Below, one piece after another: positions 59,301-64,000 of a DNA stretch of 64,000 bases. The notes beneath the pieces were generated by a model, which did no database searches, was not told where the DNA came from, and worked only from the letters and a program-made list of their open reading frames with translations. The position numbers and the translations under genes were made by a program. Positions within the stretch are counted from its first letter, which is position 1. Every line of letters starts with the position of its first letter. Origin of the DNA: Nilaparvata lugens. Taxonomy: Eukaryota; Arthropoda; Insecta; Hemiptera; Delphacidae. The DNA is taken from positions 25,441,432 through 25,505,431 of the forward strand of contig NC_052505.1 of NCBI RefSeq assembly GCF_014356525.2. Direction: 5' to 3'.

Positions 59301-62300
59301 CTCTTAACTTAGTGGGATGAAACGTAAGTGTAATTACGGGAACGCGCCAACTAGTCTCCCCGACAGTAAAGCTCCTTTTGAAACCACATTCGAGGGGATT
59401 TACTGACGGCGTCAACTAAGCTCCTGAAAGAGGAGCTTTACTGACGGGGAGACTAGTTGTCGTCAGCGACCGAGGAGCTTAGTTGTCGTCTACGGTCCCG
59501 ACAACTAGTCCACTCTGAACCAGTAGGGGATTTACTGTCGGGGAGACTAGTTGACGCTATAGTGAGGTCCACGTTATATATATGTTATATTCCATGCATA
59601 CATGCAGGAATCACTTGCAAGACTTACAAATTCATTCTGAAACTGTTTGCCAATACAATAAGGAAAATTTCCAAGTCAGTTGAATTCGGAAGTTTATTTC
59701 AGAATTATAGTTTATTTTTTTAATTTTATGTTTGCAGTGATAGAAGTGACAACTTCAACAAGCTTTCCTTCTAATAATCGAATTCATAGAAATTCGACTG
59801 ATTCTACAATATTGTAGAACCGTTCCATAATTGAATAAAATCACAAATATGTTGTCAAATTCTACACTGTTTGAATTCATAGAATGTGTACAACAGTATC
59901 TGTGATTGTACTACTTCCCCGCCCGCTTCAAGCTGGTTCCAATGTTCAATAGGGTATTAGCTGTCGGGGAGACTAGTTGTCGGATACGATCACGACAACC
60001 AGACCCCTCATAGGCCTATCCAGCAGGGGATTTACTGTCGGGGAGACTAGTTATCGTGAGCGAGTGAGGAGACTAGTTGTCGCCGACAACTAGTCTCCTT
60101 CGTTCTAGTAGGGGATTTACTGTCGGGGAGACTAGTTGACGGCAATGGTATATTTTTCCAGGGGATTTACTGACACCTGTGATCAAAATAGCGAGGAGAC
60201 TAGTTGTCGGGGAGACAGGTTGACGGCGACCCGTAATTACAACATTCAGTACATTCATCAATTACAAAAATAGGAGAACATAATATCATTCATAGTGGGG
60301 TGTATTATTCGTTGAATTATCTATGCCTATTAAGAAATTATTCAATGCATAAAACTTTATTGTTTTAATTGTATTAAATGTTATAATATTCTAATTTGTA
60401 TTGTAATTGTTTTTTGATGAATAAACTTTGATTTGATTAGCATTCCATAATATCAATGTAAAAAATTACAATTGTATAATGTTCAAGTTACGTACGGGAA
60501 AATAAAATTCATTTTAGAAACAGCCAAACGTTTGTGTGTTTGGTACTTAAATAACAGTTATTTCACACCCTGTGGGTTGAAAAATTATGTAATCAGAAAA
60601 TAAATCATCAGAATTCAATACCCACGAATCATCAAAATTCAGAATCCACATTAAAAATTGTAGTATTGATAATAAATGAAGTGATGATAGAATCTACCAC
60701 ATTTTTCTAACTGTCAATTTTAGCAACAGTCTAACGAAACTTTGAATTTATCATTTAAATGACTATTATTTATGAATCGGTAGCCTACTCAGAACGCTGT
60801 GGGAAAAATATAAGTGTCATTTGTGTAAAGCCTTTAGATAACAATCATTTAGCACTCAGAACGCTGTGGGATAAAAATCAGTGTAATCACAATTTAGATC
60901 AGCATTCAATATCATCATATTACTAAAAGTATTCAATTGATAATAATACCTGCAAGGATTGTCACTGAATATTTACAGAATAATATTCTTGTAGTTATTT
61001 GAAGATAACAGCCTTACGTTATTTTGTATTTAGTTTCAAAATGTCTATCATTTAGTACGTGGAACGCTGTGGGATAAAAAAATGGATGTCATTGCAATAC
61101 ATCTATCAGCATTCTATATCATCAGTATATGAAAATTATAGTAATTATAAATTTAGATAAGTTTATGAAAATCAACAGCTCAACTTACCGTAGCTTTGTT
61201 GTATCATCAACTGGAGAAAGAAGGTCAAATAACTCTTCATTATATAATTCCAGGAAAGAGACACGTATCGCATAGTCCGAATGCTTGTTTTGCAGCTCAT
61301 CAAAGATTTGACTCAGCGCACGTGGAATTATTCCAGCCTTTGGATCCTAAAACGCAAACATGAATAATTCAAAGACGATAATTGCAAGTCTATAATATAA
61401 TGTTATGTTTTGAAGGGACGGATTCAAAGATCCAAAGGTTTAAAGAACCTCACACGTCAACCGAAGCTTATTGTGTGTCCTTTCACAAGATCCAGGAGTT
61501 TTTTTCAATATACTAACATCCCATTCATCACCTGGTTGCTTGCAGCAAAACAGAGCCCTTCTCCTTGCCCCTAGTCTTTCGCAATCTAGTATGACATGCT
61601 TGGAAGTCTCTTCATACTGACTACAAAGCCTAAGCAACTGACTTTAATTTCTGACTTTCCGATTGTGTGGAGATGTTTCCTGAAGTGGCCAGAGGAATCA
61701 ACTGCTTGAGCTGATCTCTACCCAACCTCACCAGCCAGTTGGTGAAATGACAGCTTGCGTCTGCTAGCAGCGTTTTGCCAAGTGCTTGACCAGGGTGACC
61801 TTGCCACAGAATAGATACAGAATGGAAACTGTCAATCAAACGCCTATCCAACCAATGCTTTTTACATGGCACAAATACTAGACACTTCACGTGACCTTAG
61901 GAAGTTCCAATCCTGGTCTTCTGATTGGCTCGCGGTAGTGAACGAGATCAATTGATCCGGATCAGTAAAGTGATCCGAACCTACCATCAATACTATTACA
62001 ATGCGGAACTTCCTAACAAGATGGCGGATTTTTACGCCAGGGTACTAGCCGAGTTTCCATACTGTATGTATTATGTGACCTTGCCATTGCTGGTGATGTA
62101 AGTCCCTGGATCATTTACTTATTGTGTGAAAGTCAGTTGTTTTACTTATGCCACAGCTTGGCTCTGGACCAAACAATGGCATACGGTGGCTTAGCAAGCC
62201 CATCTGCACGCTCGTGACTACCTATGCCTACATGGCCAGGAACCCGAACAAGAAGCACAGAGTTGCGTATTGCAAGCCTGCTGAGTGTTTTGTGACACTC

Positions 62301-63133
62301 CCACACCAATTTTGACTTGATTTAATTGGAGTCAAGAGCCTTGAGGGCTGCCTGACAATCTGAAAAGATTACTATGTGCTTGTCGTAATAGCGTCTGGCA
62401 ATGCCTATATTGGCACAAGCCATGATGCCCCAAATTTCAGCCAGAAAAACAGTACAGTGTTGTCCTAGAGTTTTGCTCTGCGTAAATCACTGTACACCCC
62501 GTAGCCAGATTTCCCTTCGATGAGAGAACCGTCGGTGTACCAGACAAGGCTGCCTCACTTCCAATCCTCTCTGGAGCAGAATTTGTCAACAGAAAAATGT
62601 TTAGTGAAAACCATCTCCGTACTCATGATATCTGAAGCCATTTCAAGCACAGGACTGCTAATATAGTTGAGAATTGATAGAATTTGAAGTTTTGGCTAGA
62701 AAACATAAACAGTCACAAAATTGTGAAAAGTTCTATGATGACATTCAATTCAAACATTCAGTATTCCTCATAAATAACATCAATGCCTTCCATTCAACCA
62801 ATGCTGCCAGTTTGGAGAATATCTCACTACACTTACACATTTTATCTTCAATAGATCAATACTGTAAAGCAGTCAGCCTGTCATTTCAACTCTATAATGT
62901 AGAAGTTGAATGAAGATCATCGTTTGAAGTTTGAGTTTTTTTCATTTTTTCAATCCCAATGAAATTTCAAGAGGTGATATTACCTCTTGCCAATTTGTGA
63001 CTTCACTGGACTTTTCTCCTTCCATAGTGTAGGTTTTTCCAGTTCCGGTCTGTCCGTAGGCAAAAACTGTGCAGTTATATCCAGACAGCACCTCTTCGAT
63101 GTGCGACTGCATAACATCTTTGTATACATCGAA
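32308..63133 (-). CDS. KIF11: Kinesin-5 (Eg5/KIF11) motor, all but the first exons
   Basis: Sixteen exons in transcript order: 63133-62984, 61346-61189, 59048-58899, 56934-56713, 53561-53369, 51729-51547, 49485-49298, 48775-48636, 46572-46457, 45866-45684, 44588-44421, 37345-37085, 36200-36024, 34716-34482, 33567-33443 and 32397-32308 (stop), giving 912 aa in one frame. The motor shows P-loop [17 protein letters not shown], switch I SSRSH, switch [16 protein letters not shown], and [14 protein letters not shown] leading into the neck linker. A long coiled-coil stalk follows, then a BimC-box-like tail (SGDTPKRED), the Cdk1-type site that targets kinesin-5 to spindles. Known role: homotetrameric plus-end motor that slides antiparallel microtubules for spindle bipolarity. 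Roughly the first 80 residues lie beyond the window. Exon 56713-56934 is strikingly GC-rich compared with its neighbours. Introns carry numerous transposons, some in sense. Confidence 0.95.
32398..34481. other. Kinesin introns flanking the BimC-box exon
   Basis: AT-rich intron sequence on either side of exon 33443-33567. No element recognised. Confidence 0.5.
35201..35801 (-). mobile_element. Deleted mariner-like element with ~100-bp TIRs
   Basis: The ends CCGGGTGTTTATGAATGAAT and the inverse of CTGGGTGTCTATAAATGAAT are flanked by TA. The inverted match continues for about 105 bp with few changes. The minus strand (35616-35320) encodes only the transposase C-terminus, with the catalytic stretch [16 protein letters not shown] followed by [11 protein letters not shown]. 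The N-terminal two thirds are gone, so at 601 bp it can move only in trans. It lies in a kinesin intron. Confidence 0.85.
36410..36690. repeat. Dispersed repeat bounded by GACCGAGCGAAGTGAGGT
   Basis: It opens AGTAGACCGAGCGAAGTGAG and closes GCGCGAGGTCTACTGTTCAC then AGAACTACT. A longer copy with the same termini lies at 47255-48120. No ORF. Confidence 0.6.
36692..36759. mobile_element. 68-bp miniature of the CTATAGTGAGG MITE family
   Basis: TATAGTGAGGTCCACGTTAC at the left and CTAGTCCTCACTATAG at the right, with a small internal palindrome (AACATTGGCAATGTT). It directly abuts the preceding repeat. Confidence 0.6.
36871..37019. mobile_element. 149-bp palindromic MITE
   Basis: Arms of about 65 bp (TGCAGCTTGTACGAAAACCG and the inverse of TGCCGGTTGCACAAAAGCAG) share GTAAATTTTAACCGTGATTA. 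The direct repeat CTTAG flanks the element. It ends only 65 bp from kinesin exon 37085-37345, next to the splice donor of that exon on the minus strand. Confidence 0.75.
37652..37936 (+). pseudogene. LTR-retrotransposon pol relic (protease-RT linker)
   Basis: The translation [11 protein letters not shown]...[18 protein letters not shown]...[15 protein letters not shown], then a TAG, then KGKAVANC, matches the pattern between protease and reverse transcriptase of Ty3/gypsy-like polyproteins (the IPP-SE, VEP, KGLL, V-V-N-T-EP, KGT-VA landmarks). No LTR, protease or RT motif is visible around it. It lies in the same kinesin intron as the LINE. Confidence 0.65.
38588..41511 (-). pseudogene. LINE ORF2: endonuclease plus reverse transcriptase (one frameshift)
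   Basis: 41511-40543 encodes an apurinic-type endonuclease ([45 protein letters not shown]). The frame then slips by one base in a run of seven A's near 40550. The RT follows ([51 protein letters not shown], catalytic SFADDTVLI) and a C-terminal region ending at 38588. All RT motifs are intact, so decay is slight: a young insertion, or a sequencing error in the homopolymer. No RNase H domain is seen. Confidence 0.9.
42798..43774 (-). pseudogene. LINE ORF1: PHD finger, coiled coil, RRM-like domain (one frameshift)
   Basis: The N-terminus [20 protein letters not shown], then [12 protein letters not shown] and WSCKKCEAK, is a PHD-type zinc finger with the expected Cys/His spacing. A coiled coil follows ([20 protein letters not shown]), then an L1-ORF1p-like RNA-binding region ([13 protein letters not shown], then [15 protein letters not shown]). 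The frame changes by one base near 43103, at HSPG/IIVKFV. ORF1 proteins bind their RNA and chaperone target-primed reverse transcription. Stop at 42798. Confidence 0.85.
44132..44262. repeat. Short palindromic repeat
   Basis: GAGCACTGAACTGCAGTTTC and its inverse (GAAACTGCAGTCCAGCACTC) bracket about 90 bp. Probably a MITE; no target duplication was confirmed. Confidence 0.5.
44589..46456. other. Kinesin introns around exon 45684-45866
   Basis: Only AT-rich intron sequence was seen outside the exon. Confidence 0.5.
47255..48120. repeat. ~870-bp copy of the GACCGAGCGAAGTGAGGT repeat
   Basis: Left GACCGAGCGAAGTGAGGTCT, right GCGCGAGGTCTACTTCTCAC then AGAACTACTAG, matching 36410-36690. No convincing ORF. 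Contains the perfect hairpin at 47601-47629. Confidence 0.6.
47601..47629. repeat. Perfect 14-bp-arm hairpin
   Basis: GTACCTAGAATACA and its exact reverse complement are separated by a single base. Confidence 0.8.
48776..50167. other. Kinesin introns around exon 49298-49485
   Basis: AT-rich; no element recognised besides the exon. Confidence 0.45.
50168..50888. mobile_element. TTA-flanked MITE carrying a minisatellite
   Basis: The termini GGCCGGTTTCATAAGTCGAC and the inverse of GGCCGGTTTCATAGGTCGAC are bounded by TTA on both sides (50165-50167 and 50889-50891), a PIF/Harbinger-like footprint. The inverted match extends through CGTTAGTG(G)CGTAC. The interior is almost entirely the tandem array at 50218-50799. 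Confidence 0.8.
50218..50799 (+). repeat. 39-bp minisatellite, 15 copies
   Basis: The unit begins GTCTTTCATTCAATATATTA and ends GGAGTCCATGGTCAG. Fifteen units follow head to tail; three carry CCGTGG instead of CCATGG and a few have 1-2 base deletions. Because 39 is a multiple of three, long repetitive ORFs appear in several frames on both strands; none is a gene. Confidence 0.95.
50969..51379. repeat. Probable MITE with GGGAGGAAGACTGTTC termini
   Basis: CGGGAGGAAGACTGTTCAAC at the left and the inverse of TGGGAGGAAGACTGTTCCAA at the right. Internal copies of AGACTGTTC / GAACAGTCTTC sit at about 51168 and 51284. Confidence 0.6.
52384..52790. mobile_element. Foldback MITE with ~85-bp arms
   Basis: AGGTATTTTTAATTTTTATC, then ACTAAATTTGATAATCCACC, is mirrored at the right end almost exactly. 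The centre is AT-rich and non-coding. Confidence 0.75.
53738..53930. mobile_element. 193-bp palindromic MITE with TAA target duplication
   Basis: GGCTAGGCACACACCAGTTA with GTCAAGA(C/T)AAGACA is mirrored at the right end. TAA flanks both sides (53735-53737 and 53931-53933), consistent with PIF/Harbinger TWA preference. A second mirrored segment (ATACTTCACATAGTTG) lies inside. Confidence 0.8.
54285..56185 (+). pseudogene. Decayed LINE (5'-truncated, RT and 3' end)
   Basis: After a frameshift near 54333 the RT reads [48 protein letters not shown] and the catalytic [10 protein letters not shown], to a stop at 54953. A second block ([18 protein letters not shown]...SYGVVAWGG, 55007-55402) and a third ([12 protein letters not shown], 55429-55716) are in shifted frames. 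It ends in a (TTA)n tail near 56165-56185. It is opposite in orientation to the kinesin gene. Much older than the 38-44 kb LINE. Confidence 0.85.
56197..56450 (+). repeat. ~133-bp tandem duplication ending in a LINE-like tail
   Basis: AGTTTATGTGCTTGTATCAA...CTGACTCTGCC occurs twice. The part ATAACTTGTTAGCCTATTAT lies between the copies and again at 54229, just before the LINE, so the LINE landed inside or beside this array. The last copy ends AATAAATTGAATTGAAT, a LINE-type tail. Confidence 0.6.
56981..57835. repeat. Possible transposon with AGG(C/G)C-type ends
   Basis: CAGGGCGAGTTTCACCAAAT on the left resembles the inverse of the right end (AGGCCTGTTTTCACCAGGAT), and CTTCGCTTAG/CGTGTCGTTAG follows. 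The match is imperfect and no target duplication was confirmed. It starts 47 bp from kinesin exon 56713-56934. Confidence 0.35.
57981..58240 (+). mobile_element. tRNA-derived SINE
   Basis: The first 74 nt (57981-58054) look like a tRNA: acceptor strands TGGCTCG/CGGGCCA pair throughout (one G-T), with A-box-like TAGTAAGTGATAACG and B-box GAGTTCGAATC, but the T and anticodon stems mismatch. A core with GGATGAGACGATAAGTCGTC and GGTCCCGACTGCC follows, then a (ATT)n tail near 58225. Pol III promoter boxes are internal. This is a SINE, not a working tRNA gene. Confidence 0.8.
58500..58655. repeat. Palindromic repeat with hammerhead-like core, locus 4
   Basis: The minus-strand core (58590-58541) reads TTATTCAC-TTGAAATGGC...-GAAAC-AT-GTT-GTGAATAA, with 8 bp of perfect stem I pairing. 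The mirrored copy runs on the plus strand and ends in AAAGGGTACTTGAAT. Confidence 0.65.
59150..59230 (-). repeat. Half-copy of the hammerhead-like repeat, locus 5
   Basis: On the minus strand CCCGAAACTAGTCGTGTC lies about 60 bases before an inverted GGCTACTTGAAAGTTCAAT. Stem I and the first core strand are decayed. Confidence 0.4.
59331..60239. mobile_element. Modular repeat element with TAATTACGGG termini
   Basis: The inverted ends TAATTACGGG, then CAAC(TA/CT)GTCTCCCCGACA, enclose about 0.9 kb. Inside, GGGGATTTACTGTCGGGGAG, then ACTAGTTG(A/T)CG, recurs at about 59525, 60028 and 60112, with partial copies at 59396 and 60161 and inverted GACAACTAGTCTCC blocks. At 59562 it contains TATAGTGAGGTCCACGTTA, the end of another MITE family. 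No protein is encoded. Confidence 0.65.
60240..61188. other. Kinesin intron with repeated GAACGCTGTGGGA motif
   Basis: The phrase ACGCTGTGGGA(T/A)AAAA occurs at about 60796, 60861 and 61062, with (A)TCAGCATTC(A/T)ATATCATCA at 60900 and 61106, suggesting decayed ~200-bp tandem units. A LINE-type tail (GATGAATAAACTTTGATTTG) is near 60417. Confidence 0.5.
61440..62560 (-). pseudogene. LINE relic with RNase H domain
   Basis: Minus-strand fragments run [20 protein letters not shown] (first RNase H Asp motif), then [20 protein letters not shown] (the later His/Asp block), then [11 protein letters not shown] and a CCHC-like [20 protein letters not shown] near 61637-61560, in several frames with stops. 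This order (RNase H then C-terminal zinc knuckle) fits R1/I/LOA-type LINEs, not the ORF2 at 38-41 kb. The RT domain is absent. A ~176-bp insertion (61899-62074) interrupts it. Confidence 0.8.
61899..62074. mobile_element. Small insertion flanked by 8-bp direct repeat
   Basis: GTGACCTT occurs on both sides (61891-61898 and 62075-62082), and the interruption falls within the LINE relic. Eight bases is the hAT target-site size. The outer ends do not form clear TIRs, although AGGAAGTTCC and its inverse GGAACTTCCT occur at 61899 and near 62005. Confidence 0.45.
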
Positions 63134-63399
63134 CTGAAAAAGTGAATTAATTAAATTAGTCAAATTAGAGGTGATTGAGGATAAGATAATAATTTATTTC
63201 ATATTGATTCATTTTCAAGACACCAGTTCACAATGAAATGGGCTGGACGTAGTTATTACATTGATAATTTAATAAATGAACTATTGATATTTCCGAGCTC
63301 AAAATGTATCTGTTTTTATAAAATTATTTTGTAAATTTGAAGTTTGATTTATGTTTTTACGGAAGTTGTGTTATTAATCTATCTAAATTTAAAATTGTT

Positions 63400-63590
63400 T
63401 GTTCTATTCTGATTTGTATATTCAGATTGATGATTTAGTGTATAAATTGAAATGGACATAACCTTCATAATATTTGGACGATTTAAGACAAAATTAGAAA
63501 ATTGAAGAAGTTTTGGGCAATAGCCTGTTTTTTTTTCTTTTCCGACTACAGTATTGTGTACACCATCCAATAAATAAATAAATGAACTAT
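63400..63590 (+). repeat. LINE-type 3' end
   Basis: GAAGAAGTTTTGGGCAATAG, then CCTG, TTCTTTTCC and GTACACCATCCAATAAATAA. Inverse homologue of 13575-13760. Confidence 0.6.
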
Positions 63591-64000
63591 TGACATTTTC
63601 ATTCCAATTTGAAATAACATTATTCATATCATTTGTAAATGGAAAAAATATATAGGCCTAAGTCAGCAAAAAAGACATAATATCATTGAAATTTGACTGA
63701 AAATATGATAAAGAATACATTATTGATCGTGTTTAAAAAAAGTGGATAAAATACAATAACACAAGAAAATGGTTAGCCAAATCACGATGAATGGAAGATT
63801 TCAACAATAATTAGATTTGAATAAAGTAACAAGAGGAATTTTTAATGTGAATATGAATATGTAGAAACTGGGAGAATTTTTTCAGTGATAAGGATCAAGG
63901 TATCATGTGATATGGATTCAAGTAACACTAATATTGTCTCTGAAAAAAGAAAATTGCGTTGTCAGCTCGGTATTCAGTTTTACAACTTATCAATCAAGCT
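63591..64000. other. Kinesin intron to window edge
   Basis: AT-rich. No upstream motor exon (the segment preceding FDVYKDV) was found, so it lies beyond 64000. Confidence 0.5.

Noticed and set aside
62674..62913. 79-codon plus-strand ORF
   Set aside because: No recognisable motif, lies in a kinesin intron antisense to the gene, no splice support.

Overview
This is animal nuclear DNA from an insect, most likely a hemipteran and plausibly a delphacid planthopper. The lineage is an inference from gene content, the very AT-rich introns and the style of the dispersed repeats; I could run no search. Genes are split by GT-AG introns, and intronic and intergenic space is packed with transposon debris.

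Layout. (1) 214-7358 (+): the last seven exons of a WRN/RecQ-family helicase (RQC, HRDC and acidic tail); the exonuclease/helicase part lies left of the window. (2) 7563-25326 (-): a complete cathepsin B-like cysteine protease gene, convergent with the helicase. Its terminal exon is present twice with the same predicted protein, in a tandem duplication. An intronless, heat-shock-promoter-driven Hsp20 gene (18475-19044, +) sits in its largest intron. (3) 26303-30909 (+): a second, divergently transcribed cathepsin B-like gene with the same three central exon lengths as the first, but without the occluding-loop histidines. (4) 32308-63133 (-): sixteen exons of a kinesin-5 (KIF11/Eg5/Klp61F) gene, running from inside the motor domain (P-loop exon) to the stop; the first motor exons lie beyond the right edge.

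The kinesin introns hold a nearly intact LINE with PHD-finger ORF1 and endonuclease/RT ORF2 (38052-43774), an LTR-retrotransposon pol relic, a decayed second LINE (54285-56185), a LINE RNase H relic (61440-62560), a tRNA-derived SINE and many foldback MITEs.

No single undescribed multi-gene system was found. The most interesting items are the cathepsin B pair (head-to-head duplication, occluding-loop loss, duplicated terminal exon with only one AATAAA), a family of palindromes carrying hammerhead-ribozyme-like cores, a ~960-bp near-perfect palindrome, and TTA-flanked MITEs, one of which carries a 15 x 39-bp minisatellite.
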